This document shows, piece by piece, positions 14,564 to 23,298 of a DNA stretch of 64,000 nt. A program made the translations under genes and the position numbers. Source of the DNA: Polyangia bacterium (GTDB lineage: Bacteria > Myxococcota_A > Polyangia > Polyangiales > JAUICN01); contig JAUICN010000008.1 of NCBI GenBank assembly GCA_030427835.1, forward strand, positions 114,022-178,021, written 5' to 3'. The stretch's first letter is position 1. Each line of letters begins with the position of its first letter. The notes beneath the pieces were generated by a model. The model saw only the letters and a program-made list of their open reading frames with translations, did no database searches and had not been told where the DNA came from.

Positions 14564-15844
14564 ATGAAAGACCAAGAAATGCCACTTTGCCTCGCCGTGG
14601 GTGGAGGAAAAGGCGGCGTTGGAAAGACCGTGGTTTCGGTCAACCTCGCCACCGCACTCGCGAGGCACGGCGCCCGGGTCGTGGTCGTAGACACGGATTT
14701 CGGGGCCGCCAACGCCCACACCTTGCTGGGAGTGGAGCGACCCGGTGCCACGCTGCAGGCGTTTCTGAACAAGAAAGTCGCAAGCCTGGAAGAAGTCGTC
14801 ATACCCACTGCGGCTCCAAGGGTGTTTCTCATCCCAGGAGTGGGCGCCATCGCAGGGGCGGCCAACCTTGCCCATGCGAAAAAGGTGCGTTTACTCAAGG
14901 CACTGCGTGGCATCGACGCGGACGTCGTACTGTTGGATTGTGGGGCGGGCATTAGCTTCAACGTCATCGACTTCTTTCTCCTGGCGGACTTGCGTTTTGT
15001 GGTCGCCACTCCGGAGCTTACCTCCATTCAGAATGCCTACTCCTTCCTGAAGGGTTCCGTGCACCGGCTGTTTCGGCATCAATGCACGGACGCCGAACAG
15101 AGAAAGCGGATCGACACGGCGGCCGGTGGGGAGACCGAGAGAGTCTCTGAACTACTGGAAAAAGTACAGGCCCAGGACCCCGAACTGGGTGCTCGGCTGT
15201 ACCACTGCCTGGAATGGTTCCAGGTAGGGCTCATTGGCAACCAGATTCACTCCAACGACGCGGAACACGTCATGTTTGCCTTCTCACGAATGACCGGAGA
15301 TTTTCTCTCGGTGAACGTGCCCATGGTGGGCGCCCTCGGGCACACCCAACGCATTGTACGATCCGTTGTGCAACGCAAACCTTTCATGTTGGAAGACAGC
15401 ACCTCCAAGGAGGCACGTACACTCATGGACCTCGCGGAGCGGGTGCTGGAGACAAACGTGTACGACCTTCGTGAAAACCGCGGCCCCGTGGACGTGATGA
15501 CCGAATGGGGGCCTGACGTGGAGCCCGCCGAACTGCCCCGCCCTGTCACCCAGTACCGGAGGCAACATGACCGATTTGCGGTGGGTTGGACGGCCCTGGT
15601 GCGTCGGGGGGTAGATGCCTACCAAATCCAACTTTCCGACATCTCGAGTGGTGGAGCACGGTTGCTCTCCGGCGACTTCCTCGCCGAGGGGGACGCCATC
15701 TCGCTCTCGATCGAAGGGTGCGCGGCCCTAAGCGCCATCGTTCGCCATGTGGACGATCGCTACGCGGGCATCGAGTTTCTCAACGAAGTAGGCGATGACC
15801 TCCAGGCCAAGCTTGACAAGGCCCATCAAACCGCCGCCGCATAA
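14564..15844 (+). CDS. flhG: FlhG/MinD-type ATPase fused to a C-terminal PilZ domain
   Basis: Residues 8-300 form a deviant Walker-A ATPase of the ParA/MinD superfamily: GGGKGGVGKT at 13-22, the VVDTDFGAANAHTLLG switch at 41-56 and a DCGAGI Walker-B-like block at 125-130. The DTDFG(A)AN pattern and the location next to motAB point to FlhG/FleN/YlxH, which sets flagellar number. After a linker (300-330), residues 332-415 carry a PilZ domain with the c-di-GMP signature RxxxR (Arg333-Arg337) and DISSGG (DxSxxG, 359-364), then GIEFL at 402-406. I infer that c-di-GMP binding modulates the ATPase. FlhF is not adjacent. FlhG proteins are normally about 300 residues and lack PilZ. It lies 19 bp behind motB. 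Confidence 0.88.
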   Translation: MKDQEMPLCLAVGGGKGGVGKTVVSVNLATALARHGARVVVVDTDFGAANAHTLLGVERPGATLQAFLNKKVASLEEVVIPTAAPRVFLIPGVGAIAGAANLAHAKKVRLLKALRGIDADVVLLDCGAGISFNVIDFFLLADLRFVVATPELTSIQNAYSFLKGSVHRLFRHQCTDAEQRKRIDTAAGGETERVSELLEKVQAQDPELGARLYHCLEWFQVGLIGNQIHSNDAEHVMFAFSRMTGDFLSVNVPMVGALGHTQRIVRSVVQRKPFMLEDSTSKEARTLMDLAERVLETNVYDLRENRGPVDVMTEWGPDVEPAELPRPVTQYRRQHDRFAVGWTALVRRGVDAYQIQLSDISSGGARLLSGDFLAEGDAISLSIEGCAALSAIVRHVDDRYAGIEFLNEVGDDLQAKLDKAHQTAAA

Positions 15845-15880
15845 ACGATTCCAATGGGATCGCGGCCGCATGGAACCAAA

Positions 15881-16381
15881 TCAACGAACGGGGCGATGTC
15901 CGCGCACGCCCAGCAATCGGGTCGTATCGAGCCGCAGCGACAGCAGCAACGTCCACAGTCGACGGGCGGCACAATGATTGGCCGCCAACACAGCGCAGTG
16001 CTCCTGCACGGCACGGGCGGCATCGTCGTGGGAAAGTTTCTTGGCCATGTCCAGGGCCTCCACACTTGCACCGATCTCACCCGAGTCGGCCTGCTCTAAC
16101 CGACGCACCACATCCACATACTCATGCACATGATGGGCAAGCGTGTTCCGAGCCAAGGTGCACTGGGCAACCTCTTTTTCCCCCAATTTCAGGGTAAGCA
16201 ACGTGGCCTGGGGAGCGTGCACACACTCCAACAGATCCGCTTCCACGCCGAAGAGCGCCTCCTCGTCTGCCAGAAACTCAACAACAATCGAATCCCATTC
16301 CCTGACACGCGCAGGGTCCGCGCTCGTCCGGGTGTGGGGATCCACCGTGATGGAAGAAAGTCGACCCATAGCCCTATCCAC
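15881..16381 (-). CDS. UPF0262 family protein
   Basis: The C-terminal half matches the UPF0262 family of uncharacterised alphaproteobacterial proteins: EALDMAKKLSHDDAARAVQEH (about 108-128) followed by CAARRLWTLLLSL, equivalent to the EAIDMGRR...DFDTARRLFTLV block of the family, with YVDVVRRLE before it. The 166-residue length is normal. No catalytic motif, signal peptide or membrane segment is visible. The start is a GTG at 16381, 15 bp behind argJ on the same strand, so the two are probably one transcript. An ATG four codons later is an alternative start. Function unknown; the link to arginine synthesis is positional only. Confidence 0.75.
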   Translation of the reverse strand: MDRAMGRLSSITVDPHTRTSADPARVREWDSIVVEFLADEEALFGVEADLLECVHAPQATLLTLKLGEKEVAQCTLARNTLAHHVHEYVDVVRRLEQADSGEIGASVEALDMAKKLSHDDAARAVQEHCAVLAANHCAARRLWTLLLSLRLDTTRLLGVRGHRPVR

Positions 16382-16396
16382 TGTGCCGCGACCCGT

Positions 16397-17611
16397 TCAG
16401 GATCGTTGAGCGTTGATCTCCACATAGGAGTGCCCAAGGTCACTGGTAACGTAGTGGGCGGTACTGGTGCCCATCTTCAAATCCATGACGATGGTGTACG
16501 CGTCCTTCTCCATCACCTGCCGCGCCGCCTGTTCCGCAGCAGGCCCCTGAAAACTACCCTTCTTCAAAAGGGCTTGGCCATCAAACAGGATATCCAGTTT
16601 GGAAAACTCAAACATCACCGGTGCCATTCCCGCGGCGGACACCAAACGCCCCCAATTCGGGTCACAGCCAAAAAGAGAAGTCTTCACCAGATTGGAGCAG
16701 GCCACACGCTCCGCCACCTGCCGGGCAGCAATCTCACTGGGAGCCCCCACCACCTCAATGCGAACTACCTTGGTGGCGCCCTCACCATCACGCACGATGC
16801 TCTCGCTCAACTCGCCGAGCACCTCTTGCATCACACGAGCAAAACCCGACGCATCCCGATCTGAACCGCGCAGGGGCTCCGATTCCACGCGCCCCGAGGC
16901 CATGGCCAACACCATGTCATTGGTGCTCGTTTCCCCATCCACCGTCACCGCATTAAACGTGCGGTCCACCGCCAGCCGCAGGGTTCGATGTAAAAACGCG
17001 GAACTCATGGGGGCATCCGTCATCACAAACCCAAGGGTGGTAGCCATTTGCGGGTGAATCATACCCGCCCCCTTGGCGACCCCAACCACGTTGACCTGGG
17101 CCCCACCCTCGAGCCCATAGGTACGATGGGCCACCTTCGGCCACCGATCCGTGGTGAGAATGGACTGGGCAAAATCTTCCAGGCGATTCTGGGGCAAACG
17201 CTCCACCAACGACGGGACACCGGATTCCACAGTGGGGATCGAAAGCGGTTTTCCAATGACACCCGTGGATGCAGGGATCACAAGGCCCATATCCACGTCC
17301 AGGGCCTCGGCCACCGCACCCGTGGTTTCCCTCACGGCGCGCAGACCCTCCTCACCCGTGCAGGCGTTGGCGCAACCACTGTTGACGAGGACCACCTGGG
17401 CCCGACCACGCTCCAACCGATCCTGGGCGACCTGCACCGGCGCGGCCTTCACACGGTTTTGGGTAAACACTGCCGCCGTGGGGACCGGAACATCTGCCGC
17501 AATCATCCCCAAATCGAGCTCGCCTTCGGGTTTCAACCCACAGTGCACCCCCGAAAGCCGAAAACCCGAAACCACAGGGACGTCCGATATTGAAGGTGAG
17601 CGAGATTCCAT
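16397..17611 (-). CDS. argJ: Bifunctional glutamate N-acetyltransferase/amino-acid acetyltransferase ArgJ
   Basis: ArgJ transfers acetyl from N2-acetylornithine to glutamate, recycling the acetyl group in arginine synthesis. The enzyme is made as a precursor that cleaves itself in front of a catalytic threonine. Here the site is in KGAGMIHPQMATTLGF (Ala190/Thr191). Other landmarks are FTQNRVKAAPVQ, VLVNSGCANACTGEEGL, the VIPASTGVIGKPL block and the terminal TSDLGHSYVEINA. The length of 404 residues is usual. The ATG start at 17611 fits the family N-terminus (SGFRLSGVHCGLK). Together with the downstream UPF0262 gene it reads leftward, away from a lipoprotein gene. Confidence 0.95.
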   Translation of the reverse strand: MESRSPSISDVPVVSGFRLSGVHCGLKPEGELDLGMIAADVPVPTAAVFTQNRVKAAPVQVAQDRLERGRAQVVLVNSGCANACTGEEGLRAVRETTGAVAEALDVDMGLVIPASTGVIGKPLSIPTVESGVPSLVERLPQNRLEDFAQSILTTDRWPKVAHRTYGLEGGAQVNVVGVAKGAGMIHPQMATTLGFVMTDAPMSSAFLHRTLRLAVDRTFNAVTVDGETSTNDMVLAMASGRVESEPLRGSDRDASGFARVMQEVLGELSESIVRDGEGATKVVRIEVVGAPSEIAARQVAERVACSNLVKTSLFGCDPNWGRLVSAAGMAPVMFEFSKLDILFDGQALLKKGSFQGPAAEQAARQVMEKDAYTIVMDLKMGTSTAHYVTSDLGHSYVEINAQRS

Positions 17612-17714
17612 GACCCGGCAATCTAGCGGGTTTGGGCCGCCCTGTCAGTTATTCCGGTTCAATCCACGTCCCGCTTCTTCCCCAGAGCTCCCCATTCCGA
17701 TAGAGTGGGGCCTC

Positions 17715-18596
17715 ATGCGGGGAACCCCTATGCCCACTCCGTTGGCGGGTGACCGAGTTGTATGGATGGGACTGCCCGGGATCCTGATGGTCCTAGGCGT
17801 TGGGTGCGCCCCTTCCCTATCCACCATGATGCCAGCCCAGGTCACCCCAAAGGGCCGTTTTCAGGTCAGCACCTCCGTGGACGTGGCCGACACCCAGGGC
17901 GGAATTCGCGACGCGGTCGATGACTTGCTGAACCTGGAGATCTCGGAATCCGTTCTGAGCGAAGAGGAACTCAATACAGTCGTGGCTGCGGGGGAAGCCG
18001 TCATGGTCCAGCCCCCCTCCCTCGGTGCACAAATCGGTGTGGCCTACGGTGCCTCCGATTGGCTAGAGGTCGGCCTCAGAACCTCGGTCAACACCATTCG
18101 CGGTTGGATCCGCTGGCAGTTTCTTCAAACCGACTTCAACGTCTACGGTTCCTTTGGAAGCGGCCTGTCAGGCTATCTGTACGGCTTTCCCGTCCATCAG
18201 TTCTCGAGCGATGTCACCCTGCAATCCTACCGTCGGATGGATTTGGACTTCCCCCTGTTGTTTGGCTACAGCGGGCGCATCTTCCACCTCTGGGGCGGCC
18301 CCAAGATCATTTTTTCAAACTACCAAGCAAGCCTCGAAGTGTGTGTCAAAACGGGTGTGCCCGACTGCGAAGCACATGCCCAGGCAGACTTCAGCGGTGA
18401 TGCCCTGTATTTTGCCGGGCAACTCGGCGGGGCCCTGGGCTACGGGGGATTCTGGGTCACCGCCGAACTCACCATGGCCCAAATCCGTACGGAAACGGGC
18501 ACCACGGTGACCACCACGGGGTCCACGGAGGAACAAACCATCAAGCACACCGGTCTGGTACTTTCCCCCTCCCTGGGCTTCCTGTTTCGCTTCTAG
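17715..18596 (+). CDS. Predicted outer-membrane beta-barrel lipoprotein
   Basis: The real protein probably begins at the ATG at 17715 or 17730; the frame extends much further upstream, but only as a shadow of argJ. A lipoprotein signal (MGLPGILMVLGVGC, acylated Cys) is followed by a mature part dominated by alternating hydrophobic/polar strands ending in aromatic residues: IGVAYGASDWLEVGLRT, FNVYGSFGSGLSGYLYGF, LDFPLLFGYSG, LYFAGQLGGALGYGGFWVTAELT and a C-terminal SPSLGFLFRF. The terminal Phe-Arg-Phe is the C-terminal signature of outer-membrane barrels recognised by the BAM complex. Two cysteines at about residues 214 and 220 may form a surface disulfide. I do not recognise a specific family. 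It stands alone, 20 bp before ecm. Confidence 0.7.
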   Translation: MRGTPMPTPLAGDRVVWMGLPGILMVLGVGCAPSLSTMMPAQVTPKGRFQVSTSVDVADTQGGIRDAVDDLLNLEISESVLSEEELNTVVAAGEAVMVQPPSLGAQIGVAYGASDWLEVGLRTSVNTIRGWIRWQFLQTDFNVYGSFGSGLSGYLYGFPVHQFSSDVTLQSYRRMDLDFPLLFGYSGRIFHLWGGPKIIFSNYQASLEVCVKTGVPDCEAHAQADFSGDALYFAGQLGGALGYGGFWVTAELTMAQIRTETGTTVTTTGSTEEQTIKHTGLVLSPSLGFLFRF

Positions 18597-18616
18597 CGAT
18601 CTGCTAGGCTCCATCC

Positions 18617-20641
18617 ATGTCAAAGGCCATCGATCGCGACCCCCCCTGGATCATGCGCACCTACGCCGGGCACTCCACGGCCCAGGCCTCCAACGCCCTT
18701 TTCCGCAACAACCTAAGCCGGGGGCAAACAGGCCTGAGTGTGGCCTTCGATTTACCCACCCAAACCGGCTACGACGCCGACCACCCCATGGCCACCGGCG
18801 AAGTGGGCAAGGTGGGTGTTCCCATCGGTCACCTGGGAGACATGGACGCCCTGTTCAAGGACATCCCCCTGGAGCAGATGAACACCTCCATGACCATCAA
18901 CGCCACGGCCCCCTGGTTGCTTTCCCTGTACGTGGCCCTGGCCCAACAGCGAAACGTGGACCCATCGGTGCTGCGCGGCACCACCCAAAACGACGTCATC
19001 AAAGAGTTCCTCTCCAGGGGAACCTACGTGGCCTCCCCCGCCCATTCCCTACGCCTCACCACCGATGTGGTGAACTACACCGTACGCCACATTCCCAAAT
19101 GGAACCCGGTCAACATCTGCAGCTACCACTTGCAGGAAGCGGGCGCGACGCCTGCCCAGGAGCTGGCCTACGCCCTGGTGACCGCCATGGCCCTACTCGA
19201 TTCCGTGAAGGCCACAGGCCACATCGACACCGCCGATTTTGGGCGCGTGGTCGGGCGCATTTCTTTCTTCGTGAACGCAGGCATTCGGTTTGTGGAGGAA
19301 CTCTGCAAGATGCGCGCGTTCGTTGCCCTGTGGGATCGCCTTACCCTGGAACGCTACGGCGTCACCGAAGCCAAGTACCGCAGGTTTCGCTACGGCGTAC
19401 AGGTCAACTCCCTGGGGCTCACGGAACAGCAGCCCGAAAACAACATCATTCGCATCGTCATGGAAATGCTTGCGGTCACCCTTAGCAAGGACGCCCGTGC
19501 CCGTGCCGTTCAACTGCCGGCCTGGAACGAGGCCCTTGGGCTGCCACGCCCCTGGGATCAGCAGTGGTCCCTGCGCACCCAGCAAATCCTGGCCCACGAA
19601 ACGGACCTGCTCGAGTACGGCGACCTCTTCAACGGCAGCCCCGTGGTGGAACACAAGGTACAAGAACTCATGGACACCGCCTGGAGCGAGGTGCAGGAGG
19701 TTCTCAAGCAGGGGGGGGCCGTGGCCGCCGTGGAAAACGGCTACATCAAACACCAACTCGTTCAATCCAACGCGCGCAGGCTCAGGGCCATTGAACAGGG
19801 CGTGCAAACGGTGGTGGGGGTCAACCGCTTCACGGGCGGAGAAGCAAGCCCGCTGGTCTCCGGAGATCAGGACGCCATCCTGGTGGTGGATCCCGCGGTG
19901 GAAGAGCAACAAAAGGCTGCACTCTCCCAATGGCGCAGCCAACGCAATGAAACGGAGGTGGCTCGTTGCATCCAACAACTCCGTGACACCTTGGACTCCC
20001 AGGAAAACATCATGCCCGCTTCCATTGAGGCCGCCCGGGCCGGTGTGACCACCGGAGAGTGGGGCCAGGCCCTACGGCAGTGCTACGGCGAATACCGCGC
20101 GCCCACCGGCCTCGCAGGCGCACCAAAGATGACCACACCCAACCCAGTGGCTCCCAACACCACGGCACCCACGGAGGCGTTGCAGTCCCTACGTGAACGC
20201 ATGGATCGGTTGGCAGACCGCCTCGGTCGGCGCCCCAAAATCCTAGTGGGCAAACCCGGGTTGGACGGCCACTCCAACGGTGCAGAACAAATCGCCATCA
20301 AGGCCCGGGACGTGGGCTTTGACGTGGTGTACGAGGGCATTCGAGTCACCCCAACCCAGCTGGCCCGTTCGGCCTCTGACGAGGGCGTGCACCTTGTGGG
20401 CCTAAGCATCCTGAGTGGATCCCACCCCATTCTTGTGCCCGAGGTCCTCCGCGCCATGAAGGCACACAACCTGGCCCACGTGCCCGTGGTGGTGGGTGGA
20501 ATTATCCCCACCCAGGATGCAGACCTTCTCCGCTCCCAGGGGGTAGCCCGCGTGTACACACCCAAGGACTTTCAGCTCAACCACATCATGGAAGATCTCA
20601 TTTCCCTACTCGAACAGGATCCACAGGTGACCAAGGAGTGA
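18617..20641 (+). CDS. ecm: Ethylmalonyl-CoA mutase
   Basis: A coenzyme B12-dependent mutase converting (2R)-ethylmalonyl-CoA to (2S)-methylsuccinyl-CoA in the ethylmalonyl-CoA pathway. The N-terminal catalytic barrel (1-500) has the family blocks RTYAGHSTAQASNALFRNN, FDLPTQTGYDADHP and MNTSMTINATAPWLL. The C-terminal B12 domain (about 540-670) carries KPGLDGHSNGAEQIA with cobalt ligand His552, then EGIRVTPTQLA and VGLSILSGSH. The GLDGHSNG and VARVYTPKDF wording follows ethylmalonyl-CoA mutases rather than methylmalonyl-CoA mutases (which read GQDGHDRG). The 674-residue length and the neighbours ccr, mcd, mch and mcl support this. A methylmalonyl-CoA mutase is the alternative. It ends inside the meaB start (GTGA overlap). 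Confidence 0.93.
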   Translation: MSKAIDRDPPWIMRTYAGHSTAQASNALFRNNLSRGQTGLSVAFDLPTQTGYDADHPMATGEVGKVGVPIGHLGDMDALFKDIPLEQMNTSMTINATAPWLLSLYVALAQQRNVDPSVLRGTTQNDVIKEFLSRGTYVASPAHSLRLTTDVVNYTVRHIPKWNPVNICSYHLQEAGATPAQELAYALVTAMALLDSVKATGHIDTADFGRVVGRISFFVNAGIRFVEELCKMRAFVALWDRLTLERYGVTEAKYRRFRYGVQVNSLGLTEQQPENNIIRIVMEMLAVTLSKDARARAVQLPAWNEALGLPRPWDQQWSLRTQQILAHETDLLEYGDLFNGSPVVEHKVQELMDTAWSEVQEVLKQGGAVAAVENGYIKHQLVQSNARRLRAIEQGVQTVVGVNRFTGGEASPLVSGDQDAILVVDPAVEEQQKAALSQWRSQRNETEVARCIQQLRDTLDSQENIMPASIEAARAGVTTGEWGQALRQCYGEYRAPTGLAGAPKMTTPNPVAPNTTAPTEALQSLRERMDRLADRLGRRPKILVGKPGLDGHSNGAEQIAIKARDVGFDVVYEGIRVTPTQLARSASDEGVHLVGLSILSGSHPILVPEVLRAMKAHNLAHVPVVVGGIIPTQDADLLRSQGVARVYTPKDFQLNHIMEDLISLLEQDPQVTKE

Positions 20642-21696
20642 CCGCGATTCCCACGGACACCACTGCACTGGCCGTACAAATCCAACAGAGGGACCGACGG
20701 GCCGTGGCACGGGCTATTTCCGCCATGGAAGACAAGCGGGACACCCAACGCACCGCCCAACTCGACCTGTTGGATGCCCTTACCCAACCGCCCCCAACTC
20801 AGAAGCCAGCAACCCAAAAACTGGCAACCCCCGACTCCATTTGTATCGGCATTACCGGGCCGCCTGGAGTGGGAAAAAGCACATGGGTGGCCGCCATGGC
20901 ACGGCACCTCCGTAGAGGGGGAAGGACCGTGGGTATCGTGGCCGTGGATCCCTCCAGCCCCCGTTCGGGAGGTGCGCTGCTCGGCGACCGCGCGCGCATG
21001 GACCTGGACCCGGACGACGACGGCCTGTTCATGCGTTCGGTGGCCACCGGTGGGGATCTTGGGGGCATTGCCAGCTCCGTGTACGGCATGGTCACCGTGC
21101 TCCGCGCCGCCTTTGACGTGGTCATCGTGGAAACCACCGGCGTGGGCCAAACCGAAGTGGAGGTCACCCACCTGGCCGATCAAACCCTGCTCATCATTCA
21201 ACCCGGATCGGGCGACACCCTTCAGTTCATCAAGGCTGGCATCATGGAAGTGCCAGACCAGCTCATCGTCAACAAGTCCGACATGGGAGCGGTGGCGGTT
21301 CAAGCGGCCCAGGATCTGCGCATGGCACTGCACGTGGAGCAACAAGCTGGGGTCAAAGAACCCTCCAGCAACTCAAGCAACTCAAGCAACTCAAGCAACT
21401 CAAGCGAGCTTTACGTGTGGACCACCAGCGCAACACACAATGACGGCATTGGCCCCGTAGTCGACGCCGTGCTCCACCAGGTCGCCACCCTGCCGGAGGC
21501 CATGCGCACCGCCCAACGGCGGCAACGGCAAGCCGTCGCAGTCATGAACCTATTCAAAAAGGAATGGGGGCAACGGGGTGTGCGCCACATGGGCGGCCAC
21601 AGTGTGCTCATGGAACGCATTCACTCCGAGCTGCAACGGGGCACCACGCCCTGGCGCCTGTTGCAACAACTCGAGCGCCCAGATGTCCACCGTTAA
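20638..21696 (+). CDS. meaB: MeaB-type G-protein chaperone of the B12-dependent mutase
   Basis: MeaB (ArgK/MMAA family) is a SIMIBI GTPase that protects and reactivates acyl-CoA mutases and gates cofactor loading. The Walker A is GPPGVGKST (about residues 75-83), followed by VAVDPSSPRSGGALLGDRARM, ETTGVGQTEVEV and a base-recognition NKSD (about 219-222). A low-complexity insertion of four Asn-Ser-Ser units sits at about residues 245-256, encoded by four perfect 9-bp repeats (21370-21405), in a surface loop of the GTPase domain. The GTG start overlaps the ecm stop, so mutase and chaperone are made together. The last 14 bases overlap the start region of the regulator gene. Confidence 0.93.
   Translation: MTAIPTDTTALAVQIQQRDRRAVARAISAMEDKRDTQRTAQLDLLDALTQPPPTQKPATQKLATPDSICIGITGPPGVGKSTWVAAMARHLRRGGRTVGIVAVDPSSPRSGGALLGDRARMDLDPDDDGLFMRSVATGGDLGGIASSVYGMVTVLRAAFDVVIVETTGVGQTEVEVTHLADQTLLIIQPGSGDTLQFIKAGIMEVPDQLIVNKSDMGAVAVQAAQDLRMALHVEQQAGVKEPSSNSSNSSNSSNSSELYVWTTSATHNDGIGPVVDAVLHQVATLPEAMRTAQRRQRQAVAVMNLFKKEWGQRGVRHMGGHSVLMERIHSELQRGTTPWRLLQQLERPDVHR
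21370..21405 (+). repeat. 9-bp minisatellite (4 copies) inside meaB
   Basis: Four perfect copies of AACTCAAGC encode repeating Asn-Ser-Ser. Unit length is a multiple of three, so copy-number changes would keep the frame. Confidence 0.98.
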
Positions 21697-23275
21697 CCCC
21701 GCCAGTCATCACAGGGCAGCAACCACAGGTGAACGGGAAGCCACGGCAACGCGCCTACGCCAGTTGCGCATGGAGCGGGGCCTGGCCCAGGGAGAAGTGG
21801 CCCGGCGCCTTGGCATCTCCGCGGCCTACTTGAGCCTCATTGAGAGGGGTAAGCGCGCGGTACAGCTGCCTTTTCTCTGGAAAGCCCTGGAGCTCTACGG
21901 CGTGGGCCTGGAGGAATTCATGGAAAGCCTAGGCCAACACCACGGGGAAGACCCGCTCGCCTCCCTGTTGCAAGAACCCCTGCTGCGTACCCTCAACCTT
22001 GGGCAAGCCGATCTGAGGGCCATAAGCCTGGAACCCCGCACCTTCACCACCATCACCACCCTATTCAACCTGTACAAGTCCACCCGCACCCAACTGGACA
22101 ACCTGCTGGAGGGCATCGCCGCCAGGGAACACGCAGACGCCCAGGAAGTCGCTCCCTCCACACTCACTCAAGCGGGGCCACCCACCCCCAAGACAGCGCG
22201 CCCTAAAACCGCCCACCGGAAAACAGCCCATTCCAAAACAGCACTGCGATTCGAGCTCGATCCCTTTGACGAGGTCACGGAGTTCCTCGAACAATCCGAG
22301 AACTGGTTTCCCGTTCTTGAGGATCGGGCCAACCGGTTCCGGGCCGACGCCCAACTGCCACAACGGGTACACCGGGAAGATCTCGTCGGTGCCCTGCGCA
22401 CGCAACTCCACATCGAAGTGGAAGTGCTCCCCGTGTCCAAAAGTGGATCCGTGGTGCGGCGTTGGTCCCCCGGGCAGCGCAAGGTGCAGCTGGCCCAGGC
22501 CCTGGGCGAACACCGCATCAAGTTCCAACTGGCCCACATCATCGGCCTACAGCTACTCAACGATGAACAACTACACGACGAAATCCTGAAAGAGACCTCC
22601 TTTCGATTTACGGAAACCCGGGCGCTCATCAAGATCCATCTGGCAAACTACCTCGCCGGCGCGTTGCTGCTGCCCTACGGCCCCTTCTTTGAAGAAGTGA
22701 ACCGTTGCCGTCACGACCTGGATCTGGTGGCGAGCCTATTCGAGTCCACCTTCGAGACCGTGGCCCACCGTCTGTGCAACCTGTCCGACCCCAAACAACG
22801 GGGTCTGCGGTTCTATTTCATGCGCGTGGACACCGCAGGCAACCTCTCCAAGCGCTACTCCGCCACCGCCCTTCGCCTGCCCCACCGCACGGGTTCCTGC
22901 CCCAAGGGTGTCGCCCACATGGCATTTTTGAGCCCCAACGTGCTGCACCGAAGCTACGAAGGTTACCCCGACGGCAGCACCTACTTTGCCTTTGCCAAGG
23001 TGGTCACCGAACCCAAACACGGATCCCTGGCCCGGGGCACGGTCTACAGCATTGGGTTGGGCACCTACGCCGACAACGCACGGCACCTTGCCTACGCCGA
23101 CGACATGCCCTTTGTGGACCCGGTGCAAATGGCCGTCCCCGTGGGCATTAGCTGCCGCTTCTGCGAACGGGCCGACTGCAACCAACGCGCCGCACCCAGC
23201 TACAAGTTCCCCTTCCGCGTGGACGCCAACACCAAGAAGGACAACTTCTTCTCACCGCTCCTACCCGACGAGTAA
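21683..23275 (+). CDS. ScfR/RamB/PrpR-type short-chain fatty-acyl transcriptional regulator (XRE-IrrE)
   Basis: The start is taken as the ATG at 21683, which overlaps the end of meaB by 14 bp; the frame extends further upstream only within meaB. The 530-residue protein has an XRE helix-turn-helix at about 17-75 (ATRLRQLRMERGLAQGEVARRLGIS, YLSLIERGKR), a central ImmA/IrrE-like region (DUF955) and a C-terminal DUF2083-type region. A CRFCERADC cluster (Cys491, Cys494, Cys499) matches the three cysteines that bind an iron-sulfur cluster in mycobacterial PrpR. Relatives (RamB, PrpR, PccR) sense short-chain acyl-CoA and regulate acetate/propionate metabolism. Here it lies in the middle of the ethylmalonyl-CoA genes, so it probably controls them through the palindromes near 24632-24723. 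Confidence 0.85.
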   Translation: MSTVNPASHHRAATTGEREATATRLRQLRMERGLAQGEVARRLGISAAYLSLIERGKRAVQLPFLWKALELYGVGLEEFMESLGQHHGEDPLASLLQEPLLRTLNLGQADLRAISLEPRTFTTITTLFNLYKSTRTQLDNLLEGIAAREHADAQEVAPSTLTQAGPPTPKTARPKTAHRKTAHSKTALRFELDPFDEVTEFLEQSENWFPVLEDRANRFRADAQLPQRVHREDLVGALRTQLHIEVEVLPVSKSGSVVRRWSPGQRKVQLAQALGEHRIKFQLAHIIGLQLLNDEQLHDEILKETSFRFTETRALIKIHLANYLAGALLLPYGPFFEEVNRCRHDLDLVASLFESTFETVAHRLCNLSDPKQRGLRFYFMRVDTAGNLSKRYSATALRLPHRTGSCPKGVAHMAFLSPNVLHRSYEGYPDGSTYFAFAKVVTEPKHGSLARGTVYSIGLGTYADNARHLAYADDMPFVDPVQMAVPVGISCRFCERADCNQRAAPSYKFPFRVDANTKKDNFFSPLLPDE

Positions 23276-23298
23276 CAATTTGTGGACCGGTTGGATGC

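Noticed and set aside
17690..17705. CCGATAGA resembling a sigma-28 -10 element before the beta-barrel lipoprotein
   Set aside because: No TAAA-type -35 element is found at the required distance, and the gene has no link to flagella.
17151..17714. N-terminal extension of the beta-barrel lipoprotein
   Set aside because: The frame is open but antisense to argJ, and a lipoprotein signal peptide begins only at 17715-17766. The upstream part has no protein character.
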